Of a DNA stretch of 62,969 nucleotides, positions 41,733 to 50,578 are shown in pieces. Below the pieces are notes generated by a model. That model had not been told where the DNA came from. It ran no database searches and worked only from the letters and a program-made list of their open reading frames with translations. The position numbers and the translations under genes were made by a program. The DNA lies in the NCBI GenBank assembly GCA_964507325.1, contig CAZDQL010000031.1:1-62969 (forward strand), in the 5' to 3' direction. Origin of the DNA: CAZDQL01 sp964507325. Its GTDB lineage: Bacteria; Planctomycetota; UBA1135; GCA-002686595. Within the stretch, counting starts at the first letter, position 1, and each line of letters begins with the position of its first letter.

Positions 41733-44015
41733 GTGGCCGCCACCTTCGACCCCCGGGAGCGTCCCGACCCCGACGCGGGCGGGGGGGAGGAGGAGGAGGC
41801 GCTCCAGGGCCTGGTCGACGTGGTCACCTACCACGACGGCGGCACCCTCTACACGGTGCTGCGGCTGGTCCCGGAGCCGGGATTCGCCGCGCCCTCCACG
41901 GGGGAGCTCTTCGCCTCCGAGCGCCTGACCGCCGTCGGCCGCGTGCCCGATCCGCCCGAGGGGGCGCGGGTGCGCCTCACAGGGCGCTGGGGTCGCCACC
42001 CCGTCCACGGCCACCAGTTCGAGTTCGACTCCCTGCGCATCCTGCCGCCGGTGGACCGGGCGGGGCTGGAGCGCTACCTGGCCTCGAAGGCCTTCGAGGG
42101 GATCGGCCCCACCCTGGCGGGGCGCATCGTCGACACCCTCGGCGCCGGCGCCCTGGAGCGGATCGCGGAGGGGGTGGAGTGCCTGGCCCCGATCCGGGGG
42201 CTCTCGGCGGAGGTGGCCCAACGCCTGCACGAGTCGGTGCGCGCCCAGGAGGAGGTGCACCGCGCCTACGCCTTCCTGCACGGTCTCGGCCTCGGCCCGG
42301 TGCAGTCCCACGCGGTGATCCAGACCCTGGGGCCGGGGTGCGAGGAGCTCCTGCGCGAGGATCCCTACCGCCTGGCCCAGGTCGCCGGGATGGGCTTCCG
42401 CAGCGCCGACCGGGCGGCGACGGCGCTGGGCTTCGCGGAGGACGACCCGCGGCGACTGGCGGCGGCGCTGCGGCACGTCCTCGGCCGGGGGGCGGAGGAT
42501 GGGCACAGCCTGCTGCCCCTGGGGGGGCTGATCGATCGCGCCCGCCACGAGCTGCGCGGGGTCGGGGAGGGGGACGCCTTCCTGGCCGCCGCCGCGGAGT
42601 TGGCGGCGCAGAGGGAGCTGGTGCTCGACCGCTCCTTCCTCCCCGAGGACGCCGCCCCGGGGGACGAGGAGACCCTCGCCTACCTGCCCTACCTCTTCGC
42701 CAGCGAAGAGGGGGTCGCGCGCCACCTCGCCCGCCTGCTCGGCGAGCCGGCGCACCCGCTGGCGGACGTCGCGGCCGTGACGCAGGCGGAGCGCGACGCG
42801 TCCCTGCATCTCGGCGACGTCCAGCGGGAGGCGGTGCTGACCCTGCTCTCCCACCCCGTCGCCTTGTTGACGGGGGGGCCGGGGGGGGGCAAGACGACGA
42901 TCGTGCGCATCGTCGCCAACCTGGCGGAGGGGGCGGGTGCGAAGCTCCTGCTCGCTTCCCCCACCGGTCGAGCGGCCAAGCGCCTGTCGGAGGCCACCGG
43001 TCGCCCCGCCGCCACGATCCACCGCATGCTGCGCTACGACCCGGAGCAGGGGGGCTTCGTGCACGGTCGCGAGAAGCCCCTGCGGGCGGGGATGGTGATC
43101 GTGGACGAGATCTCGATGCTCGACGTGGTCCTCGCCAACCACCTGCTGGCGGCGATCGCCCGCGGCACGCGGGTCGTCCTGGTGGGCGATCCCGACCAGC
43201 TCCCCTCGGTGGGCCCCGGCAACGTGCTGGCAGACCTGCTCGCCTCGCGGCGCGTCCCGGTCGCGCGCCTCTCTCGCATCTACCGCCAGGAGCGCGGCAG
43301 CCTGATCGTGGAGAACGCCCACCGCATGTTGGGTGGCGAGACGCCCCTCTTCCCGCCCCGCGGCGATCGCTCGGCGGACTTCTACCTCTTCCCGAGCGAG
43401 GACCCCGCCGACGCCGCGGACCTCCTGATCGACGTGGTGACGCGTCGCCTGGGCGAGACCTTCGGCCTGGACTGGACCGAGCAGGTGCAGGTGATCGCGC
43501 CGATGTACCGCGGGGACTGCGGCGTCGACGCCCTGAACGACCGCCTGCGCGAGGCGCGCGGCATCGGCGGCCGGGAGGTGATCCGCGGCGACCGTCGCTG
43601 GCGCCTCGGCGACCGCGTGATCCACACCCGCAACGACTACGAGAAGCAGGTCTTCAACGGCGACATGGGGGTGATCGTCGAGGTCACCCCGGAGGGGATC
43701 GTCCGGGTGCGCTACCCGGAGCAGGACGTGAACTACGTCGGAGCGGAGCTCTCCGACCTGCGGCCGGCTTTCGCCATCACCGTGCACCGCAGCCAGGGGG
43801 GCGAGTTCCCGTGCGTGGTGATCCCCCTGGTGATGCAGCACGCGGTGATGCTGCAGCGCAATCTGATCTACACGGCGGTGACCCGGGCGCGGCGCTTGGT
43901 GGTGCTGGTGGGGTCGCGCAGGGCGCTGGAGCGGGCGATCGGGAACGCGGACCAGGCGAGCCGGGAGAGCGCCCTGGCGGCGCGGGTGGTGCGCGAGGTG
44001 GAGGTGTCAGCGTAG
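41733..44015 (+). CDS. RecD2-like ATP-dependent DNA helicase
   Basis: A 760-residue superfamily 1B helicase. I start it at GTG 41733 (reads MAATFDPRERP), after the upstream hairpin. The N-terminal OB-like and helix-hairpin-helix regions (FEGIGPTLAGRIVDTLG) are of RecD2 type. Helicase motifs are Walker A GGPGGGKTTIVR, Walker B VIVDEISMLD, GDPDQLPSVGPG and the C-terminal AITVHRSQGGEFP. RecD2 proteins unwind 5' to 3' and act in replication-fork maintenance and repair outside RecBCD. No recB or recC is in the window, which fits a stand-alone RecD2. Its 3' end overlaps the convergent HIT gene by 9 bases. Confidence 0.92.
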   Translation: MAATFDPRERPDPDAGGGEEEEALQGLVDVVTYHDGGTLYTVLRLVPEPGFAAPSTGELFASERLTAVGRVPDPPEGARVRLTGRWGRHPVHGHQFEFDSLRILPPVDRAGLERYLASKAFEGIGPTLAGRIVDTLGAGALERIAEGVECLAPIRGLSAEVAQRLHESVRAQEEVHRAYAFLHGLGLGPVQSHAVIQTLGPGCEELLREDPYRLAQVAGMGFRSADRAATALGFAEDDPRRLAAALRHVLGRGAEDGHSLLPLGGLIDRARHELRGVGEGDAFLAAAAELAAQRELVLDRSFLPEDAAPGDEETLAYLPYLFASEEGVARHLARLLGEPAHPLADVAAVTQAERDASLHLGDVQREAVLTLLSHPVALLTGGPGGGKTTIVRIVANLAEGAGAKLLLASPTGRAAKRLSEATGRPAATIHRMLRYDPEQGGFVHGREKPLRAGMVIVDEISMLDVVLANHLLAAIARGTRVVLVGDPDQLPSVGPGNVLADLLASRRVPVARLSRIYRQERGSLIVENAHRMLGGETPLFPPRGDRSADFYLFPSEDPADAADLLIDVVTRRLGETFGLDWTEQVQVIAPMYRGDCGVDALNDRLREARGIGGREVIRGDRRWRLGDRVIHTRNDYEKQVFNGDMGVIVEVTPEGIVRVRYPEQDVNYVGAELSDLRPAFAITVHRSQGGEFPCVVIPLVMQHAVMLQRNLIYTAVTRARRLVVLVGSRRALERAIGNADQASRESALAARVVREVEVSA

Positions 44016-44336
44016 CGGCTCCCCGAAGTTCACGTGGAAGTGCAGGTGCTTCGAGTCCTGGTAGGCGCCCAGGTTGGTGAGCACGCGGCAGGCTCCGTGT
44101 TCCGCCTGGACATTCGCGGCCACCTCGCGCACCACGGCCAGGAGCTCGGAGAGGAGCTCTTCGCTCGCGTCACCGAGATCGACCAGGGAGGGCACGTGCC
44201 GCTTGGGGATGACGACGATGTGCACCGGCCAGAAGGGGCGCGTGTGGTGGTAGGCGAGGACGCTCTCGGTCTCTTGGACCACGCGCACTGGAGTGCGGCC
44301 GCTCAGCACTTCGTCGCAGTAGAAGTCGTCGGTCAT
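44007..44336 (-). CDS. HIT family nucleotide-binding hydrolase
   Basis: A 109-residue histidine-triad protein. The active site HLHFHVN near the C-terminus and PFWPVHIVVIPKRHVPSL in the middle are typical. Members hydrolyse nucleoside phosphoramidates or dinucleotides in the cytoplasm. Length is normal. It is alone on its strand, convergent with the helicase gene. Confidence 0.92.
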   Translation of the reverse strand: MTDDFYCDEVLSGRTPVRVVQETESVLAYHHTRPFWPVHIVVIPKRHVPSLVDLGDASEELLSELLAVVREVAANVQAEHGACRVLTNLGAYQDSKHLHFHVNFGEPLR

Positions 44337-44386
44337 GCCTACTGGAAGGTAGCGGACCCCGAGGTCGATCGCGATCGCGACCGCCC

Positions 44387-46090
44387 CTATCGAGGGATCA
44401 CCAGCTCGATGCCCTCGACGACCTCTCCGGGCTCGTGATCGAAGCGGGGGGACTTGACCTCTTTCTGGCCATCACTCGCCGTGAACCGGACGGATCCCGG
44501 TGGGAGGTCGAATGACCAACTGCCGTCCGCCTCAGTCCAGCTCCGGTACTGCCTCGTCAGGGCGCCTCTGCCCTGCCTCCGGTGCTGGACCGCATTCACA
44601 TTGGCGCCCGCTATGGGCGCGCCGCCAGCATCCAAGACGCGACCTGAGTAGCTCACTCCCCGCTGTACGACGACCTGGAGCGAGGAGAACGTCGGGACCT
44701 CTACGTCGCAAGACCCGAATCCGCCCCCCGACACCTCGAGTGTCCAGGGCCCCGGCGGGAGATCGGCGGCGAAGGATCCGGTCGGATCATCGATGTGCAG
44801 GAACTGGCGCCCCAACGAGCCTTCCTTCGGGGAGAGGTCGAGCGAGTAGCGCCGGATCGGCTCTCCACTCTCGTCGACCACCACCCCCTCGACACGCTTC
44901 CCACGCTCCAGGACGATGCGCACGCTCGTGTCGGGAGGGACATCGACGACGCGACCGTAGACCGGCTCCCATTTGCCGGCTTCGGTGCGGCAGCTCGCCT
45001 CCGCCGAGACCGTGAAAGGGCCTGGCGGTAGACCCTGGATCAGGAGAGGGCTGCCTGAGTACTTGTAGTCCTCAACGGGCATCTCTTGCGCGTCTGGCCG
45101 GCCGATCACGATCCCCCCGCGCTCGAGTTGGGAGCCATCGGAACCGACGAGCTCGACCTCCAGGAAGTGACCCCGCCCCAGGACGACGGGCTCGATTTCA
45201 CAGATCTTCCCCCGCTCGAGCTCTCCCAACTCGACGACGGAGCTCAAGTAGCCTTCCGCCACGATCTCGAGGGCTACCGATCGTCCACCGACGCCGACGA
45301 GGTCGAATTGCCCCGCTGCGCTCACCGGGACGAACCATTGGAAGTCACGATCTATCGCTCGGCCCTTCCCCCACTCTACGGACACGTTGACTTCAGCCTG
45401 CGAGAGGGGACGACCCTCCTCATCCGTGACCCGTCCTCGGATGCGGCCCCACTCCCGCACCTTCATGGTCAGCAGGGTCGTCTCTCCCGCTGAGATGTCG
45501 TTGATGCTCCGCTCCTTGCTCAGCCCCCCACAGGATGGCGTCACTGTCACGCTGTATTGGTGGACCACAGGCACTCCGGGGAAGGTGGCGCGTCGGAGTG
45601 CATCGACCGCGGCGTAGGCGTGATAGGGCGGCTTCCGATTGAGCCGTCCCAGGAGGCTCTCAACGGCCGAGAGCTCGACGACCGCCGCATCCCAGACCGT
45701 GGTCTCCGCTGGGTCGGGCTCGAGCTGTACGACGACCTCGGCCGCCAGCTCGGGCTCGAGCTCGACCAGCGCAGGGGGCTCCGACAGTCTGATTCGGGCC
45801 GTGCGCCCCAAGTGCAGATGGTCGGCCTCCACGTCCAGACGGACCCGAAAGCCACTCTTCGGAACGCCGATCCGGAAGAGCCCGTCGTCCCCCACCCTCG
45901 CGCGAGGCCGCTCTCCGGTCGGCAACTTGCGCCCGTAGGAGACGACCGAGACTACCTCGTCGTCGGGGAGCCCGTCGGGGAGCAGGACCCGCCCCTCGAT
46001 CCAAAGGAGCTCCTGGGTCCTTGTCCCGCCAGGAGGAGCCGAGCTTGCGATGGTCAGGAGGGCCGCGCATGCAATGAAGGGCGCTCGCAT
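44387..46090 (-). CDS. Secreted protein with carboxypeptidase-regulatory-like (transthyretin-type) domains
   Basis: A 567-residue exported protein (signal peptide about 1-18). It is built from several small beta-sandwich repeats of the carboxypeptidase-regulatory-like type: GRVTDEEGRPLSQAEVNVSV around residue 220, VEGVVVDESGEPIRRYSLDL around 410, and SGRVLDAGGAPIAGANVNAV around 500, interspersed with less regular sandwiches. No catalytic domain is seen; this composition suggests an adhesion, scaffold or surface-stalk role. It directly abuts the gene at 46091-46804 on the same strand, so the two are likely co-transcribed. Confidence 0.8.
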   Translation of the reverse strand: MRAPFIACAALLTIASSAPPGGTRTQELLWIEGRVLLPDGLPDDEVVSVVSYGRKLPTGERPRARVGDDGLFRIGVPKSGFRVRLDVEADHLHLGRTARIRLSEPPALVELEPELAAEVVVQLEPDPAETTVWDAAVVELSAVESLLGRLNRKPPYHAYAAVDALRRATFPGVPVVHQYSVTVTPSCGGLSKERSINDISAGETTLLTMKVREWGRIRGRVTDEEGRPLSQAEVNVSVEWGKGRAIDRDFQWFVPVSAAGQFDLVGVGGRSVALEIVAEGYLSSVVELGELERGKICEIEPVVLGRGHFLEVELVGSDGSQLERGGIVIGRPDAQEMPVEDYKYSGSPLLIQGLPPGPFTVSAEASCRTEAGKWEPVYGRVVDVPPDTSVRIVLERGKRVEGVVVDESGEPIRRYSLDLSPKEGSLGRQFLHIDDPTGSFAADLPPGPWTLEVSGGGFGSCDVEVPTFSSLQVVVQRGVSYSGRVLDAGGAPIAGANVNAVQHRRQGRGALTRQYRSWTEADGSWSFDLPPGSVRFTASDGQKEVKSPRFDHEPGEVVEGIELVIPR

Positions 46091-46804
46091 CTACAGGTCC
46101 CTCACTCGCTGCCCCTTCTCGAAGAGGCCTGACGCCTGCTGCAGAAGGTTGCCGGACTCGTCCCAAGTACGGCACTCCCCGTGCAACTCGCCGTCCGCGT
46201 ACGTGAGCTCCTGCTCCAAGCGGCCATTGCCGGAGATGCTCCAGTGCAGCCAGCGCCCATCCTTCCGCCCGCGTACGTAGGCACCGGAGACGACCTTCAC
46301 TCCGTTGGGGTGAAACAACTCGTAGAGCCCGTGCTTCTTCCCCAGCTCGAAGTTGGCGATCTCGATCAGGGCTCCGTCCTCGTCGTAGGTCAGGGCCTCT
46401 CCATGGACGTGGCCGCCCACGGTTTTGTAGACCGAACAGAGGGTGCCGTCGGGATGGTAGGTCTCGACATCCTCGATGACGCCATCCTCGGACGTGACGA
46501 CTCGCAGGGTTTCACCCCGCTCCAGGCCCTCGACGGTGACCTTCCTCGCCGGCGTACCTTCGGCGATGGCTCCCATCAGTGGGTGTGGATCGGGCGACTC
46601 GGCTCCCTGTCCCCCGCCGGCCCGCATCTCCCCCACGGTGCGCGCATCTTCTTGCAGCATCGAAGGCACGGTCCGAGCGTGGGAAGGGCCGGCGGCTGTC
46701 AGGGGGGCCCATTCCCCCCCCTGCCCAGGACACGAGCCGAGGGCCCAGACGCCCACAACCAGGAGGGGCACGGCGAGTGGAAGGGCGTGCCGGATGATCC
46801 GCAT
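46091..46804 (-). CDS. Probable lipoprotein with MORN/YwqK-type repeats
   Basis: A 237-residue protein. The start at 46804 is selected because it opens with a signal peptide and possible lipobox (VWALGSC). The C-terminal half has repeated MORN/YwqK-like units, for example YHPDGTLCSVYKTVGGHVHG, YELFHPNGVKVVSGAYVRG and WDESGNLLQQASGLFEKG. Such repeats occur in proteins annotated as antitoxin YwqK-like, but a secreted lipoprotein is unlikely to be an antitoxin; a surface or envelope role is more plausible. Its stop codon touches the start of the downstream carboxypeptidase-regulatory-like gene. Confidence 0.72.
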   Translation of the reverse strand: MRIIRHALPLAVPLLVVGVWALGSCPGQGGEWAPLTAAGPSHARTVPSMLQEDARTVGEMRAGGGQGAESPDPHPLMGAIAEGTPARKVTVEGLERGETLRVVTSEDGVIEDVETYHPDGTLCSVYKTVGGHVHGEALTYDEDGALIEIANFELGKKHGLYELFHPNGVKVVSGAYVRGRKDGRWLHWSISGNGRLEQELTYADGELHGECRTWDESGNLLQQASGLFEKGQRVRDL

Positions 46805-46934
46805 GCTGGCTCCGCGGTGCGGGATGGATCGTAGCACGGGTGTCCGAGGGCATACGGGAAGGCGCTCCCCCGAAAAAACTCGAAGTCGTCGATCCCGCGG
46901 GCAGAGCTCTGCCCTGAAGCCGTAGGAGCACCCC

Positions 46935-47837
46935 ATGAAACACCTGCCCACCACCCTGCTGCTGGCTGCGGGCGCCTGCGCCCCCGTGAAGTTCGCCAAC
47001 CAGGAGATCGACCTGCGCCACGACGCCGAGGCGGACATCTTGGAGGTCACCTTGACCTACGAGGGGCTGACCCCGCGTCCGGCCGCGGTCTACAACACCC
47101 ACGACGGCACGCCGCCGAAGCCCCTCGGTGGTGAGGCGCGTCTGGAGGAGGCTTCCACCTGGCTGCGCCGGCTGGCCGCGGGGGAGCGGGTCTTCATCCT
47201 GGTGGACTGGCCTTTCGTGTTCGACCTGGATGAGCCGGGGGGGCTGGAATTGCCCGTCGGAGAGGAGGGGGAGAAACCCAGCGCTGTGGATGAGCAGCGC
47301 CTGCGCACCCTAGTCGACTCGATCGAGATGCTCGAGGCGCAGCTCTACATCGACGAGGAGACCGGGCGCCTCGCGGCCCGGCAGCACCTGCGCTGGAGCG
47401 AGTTGGCTGCGGGCTTGGCGACGATCAATGACGGATTGAACGCCGCGCTACGCGAAGACCTCGAGAAGGTCGGAGAGGGGAGCGTGAACGACCAGGAGCT
47501 CAGCCCAGAGTCCCGCGATCTCCTCCGGGCTCACGTGCGCGACGGGCGCCCTTGGATTGCGGTTGTGAAGGGGGCGCTCGAGATCCGAATCCCCATCACC
47601 CCTGCCGACTTCGCCAAGGGGATGGAGCGCCCCGATCTGGCGAGCGCGGCGGAGGTTGACTTGGACTTCGCGCGGCCGATGCTGAAGGCCAGTTCGGTGA
47701 CCGCCGACGAGTCGGGGATTCGCGTGCACTACGCCCCCAATGAAGAGGGCGTGATCCACGTACCCGTCGAGCACGACGACGTCGAGTACGACGACCAACT
47801 CGAGCAGCACATGCGTGCCGCCGGTCTGGTGGAGTGA
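46935..47837 (+). CDS. Putative lipoprotein of unknown function
   Basis: A 300-residue protein with AGGAG before its ATG and a lipoprotein signal (LLAAGAC). The mature part is acidic, with a WLRRLAAGERVFILVDWPFVF segment and an acidic, Glu/Asp-rich C-terminus. I recognise no family. It diverges from the MORN-repeat lipoprotein gene and may share its regulatory region. Confidence 0.68.
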   Translation: MKHLPTTLLLAAGACAPVKFANQEIDLRHDAEADILEVTLTYEGLTPRPAAVYNTHDGTPPKPLGGEARLEEASTWLRRLAAGERVFILVDWPFVFDLDEPGGLELPVGEEGEKPSAVDEQRLRTLVDSIEMLEAQLYIDEETGRLAARQHLRWSELAAGLATINDGLNAALREDLEKVGEGSVNDQELSPESRDLLRAHVRDGRPWIAVVKGALEIRIPITPADFAKGMERPDLASAAEVDLDFARPMLKASSVTADESGIRVHYAPNEEGVIHVPVEHDDVEYDDQLEQHMRAAGLVE

Positions 47838-47871
47838 GGCGCCGCTCCGCCGGCCACCCGGTCCGCGATCG

Positions 47872-48960
47872 TCACTCCTCGATCGGCGCTCGATCCCCGA
47901 GGACGTGGAGCGCCCACTCGGCCGGGAATCGCTGGAGGAGCTCCTCGCTGCCGCCCCGCTCGGCAATCTGCTGCTCTACGGAGGTGATTGGCACCACCCA
48001 TAGGAGCGAGACCCTCTCACCACCGGTGCTGGGCGTGTCGAAATCCGGGGCGCCTCTTGGAGCTTCGACCAGGAGGACTGCCGTGAACTTCCGCAGCACG
48101 GGGTCGTCAGAGAGCCCGTCACATCGGATCGTGTGGCCATGGGCGAGGAAGGTGAACTGCTCCCATGGGATGGCCGCCCAGCTCGAGAGGTACCCGCCCA
48201 GCCTGGTCACGGTGCCGCCCGAGGTCTCCGATGACAGGCACGCCGCGAGCTCGATTCTCTGGAAGTCGGCGGGTTCTGCACAGTGCATGTCGACCGACGG
48301 TTGCGGTCGCAGCGAGACACCCAAGGTGAGAAGATAGGTGCGGTCTGGCCCATCGAATCGAGCGACCGCCTTCGGAGGCCACCGCCCCCCGTCGATCGCG
48401 TAGTACCCGGAGTGCTTGCCGAGGACGGTCTCATAGGCATCCATGAACGCCTCCTGGCAGTGAGGCCAGGGGGTGTCGTCTTGCTCCCAGGCACTCCAGT
48501 ATCGATCCGCTTTCGCGATGCGGTCATTGATCTCGCTGGGGTCTTCCAGCTCCCAGCAGACGGGGCTTTGCCCAACGCAGTCGCGCGCATATCCCGGGAA
48601 CTCATCTTCACCACTCCATGGTGGTATGACGGCCAGGAACCCCTCGTCCTCGAGGAGAGCTACTCCGTCCCCTTCGGGCAACCAAACGAGGCGCAGCCGT
48701 GAGGCGTCCAACCGGGTTTGTCCCTCGGGATGCAGACAACCCGCTCGTGGCAGCATCGGCGGCATGCCCTCGCGCATGGCACTCCAGTCCGGCTCATCAG
48801 GGGCTCGCCTGAGATTGCGAACCCAGCAAGCCTTGGTCCCGAACTCCTCGTTCTCGGGCGCGCGGAGGTACAGGTAGGCGACTCGCTCGTCCTGCTCGAC
48901 GAGTGCCTCGAGGTTCCCGTGGGGCGAGATCTCCTCTACGACGAGTTCAGGCTCTTCCAT
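47872..48960 (-). CDS. SUFU (suppressor of fused)-like domain protein
   Basis: A 362-residue cytoplasmic protein. The C-terminal third ends with the SUFU signature RVSLLWVVPITSVEQQIAERGGSEELLQR (quoted in parts: LLWVVPITSVE). Bacterial SUFU-like proteins are common as immunity proteins in polymorphic-toxin and contact-dependent systems. No toxin gene is adjacent. It starts 26 bases downstream of the TrmO gene, possibly within the same cassette of the integron relic. The N-terminal half has no match I recognise. Confidence 0.72.
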   Translation of the reverse strand: MEEPELVVEEISPHGNLEALVEQDERVAYLYLRAPENEEFGTKACWVRNLRRAPDEPDWSAMREGMPPMLPRAGCLHPEGQTRLDASRLRLVWLPEGDGVALLEDEGFLAVIPPWSGEDEFPGYARDCVGQSPVCWELEDPSEINDRIAKADRYWSAWEQDDTPWPHCQEAFMDAYETVLGKHSGYYAIDGGRWPPKAVARFDGPDRTYLLTLGVSLRPQPSVDMHCAEPADFQRIELAACLSSETSGGTVTRLGGYLSSWAAIPWEQFTFLAHGHTIRCDGLSDDPVLRKFTAVLLVEAPRGAPDFDTPSTGGERVSLLWVVPITSVEQQIAERGGSEELLQRFPAEWALHVLGDRAPIEE

Positions 48961-48986
48961 GGGTCATTCGCAGGATGCGTGGGTAC

Positions 48987-49448
48987 TCAGAAGTACCCCT
49001 CCATCAGTTCCTCGACCCAAGATGGCACACGGGGCTTCTCCACCCGGTCGTAGGCTGGGAAGTAGGGCTTGATGTCCAGAACGGGAGTCCCGTCGATGGC
49101 ATCGAGTCCCCGTACCTCCAGGCTCGTCTCGCCGACCTTCAGGATCTCGACGGCGGTGATGCCGATCGGGTTGGGACGGTTCTTCGCGCGTTGCGACAGG
49201 ATGCCGACCTGGGGCAGGTCGTCACGACCTCGCGGGCGACGCATGAGATGCTCCCCGGCGTCGAAGTGAGCTTGGTGGAGGTAGGTCACCACGAGTGCGT
49301 GGGAGAAGCCGTCCAATCCCGTGAGCGCGCCAGCGTACTCGGCCCTCAGTTCGACCCGAGCCGCTACGTCACCCCAGTCCATGTCCGTCCTCTCCGTCAC
49401 GGGGGAGCACACAGCGCCAATTGAGCTGAGCGTGATTGCCAGTGCCAT
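48987..49448 (-). CDS. trmO: tRNA (N6-threonylcarbamoyladenosine37-N6)-methyltransferase TrmO-like
   Basis: A 153-residue protein of the TrmO/YaeB family, which methylates t6A37 in tRNA-Thr. Motifs RPNPIGITAVEI and PVLDIKPYFP are diagnostic. The start at 49448 is chosen over an ATG at 49487 because the latter falls inside the attC-like right core site (49482-49488), which should precede a cassette gene. TrmO genes occur on gene cassettes as well as chromosomally. Length is shorter than E. coli TrmO, which has an extra C-terminal region. Confidence 0.85.
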   Translation of the reverse strand: MALAITLSSIGAVCSPVTERTDMDWGDVAARVELRAEYAGALTGLDGFSHALVVTYLHQAHFDAGEHLMRRPRGRDDLPQVGILSQRAKNRPNPIGITAVEILKVGETSLEVRGLDAIDGTPVLDIKPYFPAYDRVEKPRVPSWVEELMEGYF

Positions 49449-49481
49449 ATCGATACCGCTGCTTCCGTCAGAGCTGCTCGC

Positions 49482-49528
49482 GATCAACGGAGTGCCGAAG
49501 GCGGGCCCGCTGCGTCGGCCTGTTGGAC
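49482..49528 (-). repeat. attC-like recombination site 2
   Basis: On the minus strand, a perfect inverse core GTCCAAC (49522-49528) lies 13 bases after the small membrane gene stop, and a degenerate core GTTGATC (49482-49488) lies 33 bases before the TrmO start. Between them AGGCCGA and TTCGGCAC can pair, giving the folded single-strand form expected of attC. At 47 bp it is short but inside the usual range. Found by eye. Confidence 0.55.
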
Positions 49529-49541
49529 CGCCATCCCGAAC

Positions 49542-49778
49542 TCATCCCTGGGACACTCCGACGGTGATCGTCGTACCCGAGCCGATGAGAAAGCCGAAGT
49601 CGTACCAGCGCCCGCTGTTGTTCGTCTCGTAGATCCGCACTTCCGGGAACAGCAGGCTGATCCAGAATGACAGGGGAAGCAAGATTCCATGCCATAGGCC
49701 GGCAAGGAATCCTGCGGATTCCGAGAACGGCTGCTGCCAATCCGAGCCCGGACCTGCCAGACCAAGGATGTTGCTCAT
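49542..49778 (-). CDS. Small membrane protein, integron-cassette type
   Basis: A 78-residue protein with one or two membrane helices (FLAGLWHGILLPLSFWISLLF) and the family-like end NNSGRWYDFGFLIGSG. Similar small proteins with GLWHG, P-x-F-x-x-SLF and YDFGF motifs are widespread hypotheticals. The ATG at 49778 has GAAGGTG 9 bases upstream and is preferred to a GTG four codons earlier. Both flanks carry attC-like sites, so it looks like a single mobile cassette. Confidence 0.68.
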   Translation of the reverse strand: MSNILGLAGPGSDWQQPFSESAGFLAGLWHGILLPLSFWISLLFPEVRIYETNNSGRWYDFGFLIGSGTTITVGVSQG

Positions 49779-49808
49779 CGGATCAAGCACCTTCGTATCA
49801 GTGAGTCA

Positions 49809-49867
49809 GCCCAATATGCCGGTCAGCACGCGGCGTAGCCGCGTCCGCTTGCAGCGGCTTGTCAGGC
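49809..49867 (-). repeat. attC-like recombination site 1 (59 bp)
   Basis: On the minus strand this 59-bp element begins GCCTGAC (49861-49867, overlapping the stop codon of the zinc-ribbon gene) and ends ATTGGGC (49809-49815). These match RYYYAAC and GTTRRRY with one change each and can pair with each other. The middle has AAGCCGCTGC and a perfect CGCGGC-TAC-GCCGCG hairpin, a pattern common in chromosomal and soil attC sites. It precedes the small membrane protein gene. Confidence 0.7.
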
Positions 49868-50218
49868 ATCGCCATCGAGCTGGTCGCGGAGCCGACGGAC
49901 GAGTTGGGAGCGACCTGGCTCGGATGGCCTCCGCTGTAGCTTCGCAATCTCCTGTTCCAGCTCATGTCGTCTCTTCACGTCCAGTGTTCGCCGTCCCTCA
50001 GCCTGGGCGAGTGTCTGCCGTTCAAGACTGTCGCGCAGTTCCGCCCAGGCAGCCACGTCGCGTCGCGCAGGTATGCGGATCTTGTACCCGAGGTACACGC
50101 AGTCCTTCCCGCAGTCCGGGCATGTCACCTCTGGTTCAGAGGCAGGGCCAGGGGAGTAATCGGCGGGCCTTCGGACCCCCTTGCGGCAATCGAAGCAAAC
50201 CCAGGTGCGACTGCTCAT
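49862..50218 (-). CDS. Small zinc-ribbon protein of unknown function
   Basis: A 118-residue protein. Two paired cysteine knuckles, CFDC at about residues 8-11 and CPDCGKDC at about 33-40, form a zinc ribbon. A basic and acidic helical C-terminus (RRHELEQEIAKLQRR) follows. I know similar hypothetical proteins but no function. Its stop codon lies inside attC-like site 1, as expected for the first cassette after the integrase relic. Confidence 0.7.
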   Translation of the reverse strand: MSSRTWVCFDCRKGVRRPADYSPGPASEPEVTCPDCGKDCVYLGYKIRIPARRDVAAWAELRDSLERQTLAQAEGRRTLDVKRRHELEQEIAKLQRRPSEPGRSQLVRRLRDQLDGDA

Positions 50219-50343
50219 CTCGGCGTGCCTAGCAAGGTCTTTTCAGGTCCCGACGAACCGGCATCCAGGACAGGCCGCCCTGGAGAACCCTGGAACGGGC
50301 GTTGATGGAGGGGCGCAAGGTCATGAGTCACCAACGGTTGGCG

Positions 50344-50361
50344 AGCCTGCGCCGGCAGGCT
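50344..50361 (-). other. Short perfect hairpin between the integrase relic and the first cassette
   Basis: AGCCTGC and GCAGGCT pair around a 4-base loop. In an integron this interval would hold the attI site and the cassette promoter, but I could not identify either with confidence. A nearby CCAACCGTTGG palindrome (about 50322-50338) contains a core-like GTTGG. Confidence 0.3.
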
Positions 50362-50391
50362 GACGTCTCGAGCAGACCTGCATAGCCTGCA

Positions 50392-50578
50392 TCACACGCG
50401 CACGGTGCGCAACGGCCAGGTCCCCAGCAGGCCGTCCAGCGGGCCCGTGACGCCCAATGGGCTCCGATTGAGGACGTAGGTGTAGATCATCGTCGTCGTG
50501 ATGCCTGCGTGCCCAAGAGGTCCCGGATCGTCCTGATGGCGATGCCGACTCGGTCGGAAGAGACCGCGAACTATGAGC
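50392..50578 (-). pseudogene. Decayed C-terminus of an integron-type tyrosine recombinase
   Basis: Translation of the minus strand gives IAIRTIRDLLG in one frame and HAGITTTMIYTYVLNRSPLG and VTGPLDGLL in the next. Together they match the C-terminus of integron integrases, RTIQELLGH..TTMIYTHVLNRG..GVRSPLD, including the catalytic His and the nucleophile Tyr in MIYTY. One base is missing between DLLG and HAG, and a TAG stop falls just upstream, where the Arg box should be. Nothing recognisable remains further upstream, where a 12-base C run occurs. This is a dead remnant lying on the same strand as the cassettes. Confidence 0.78.

Noticed and set aside
48961..48986. A third attC site between the TrmO and SUFU genes
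   Set aside because: The gap is only 26 bases and has no RYYYAAC/GTTRRRY pair.
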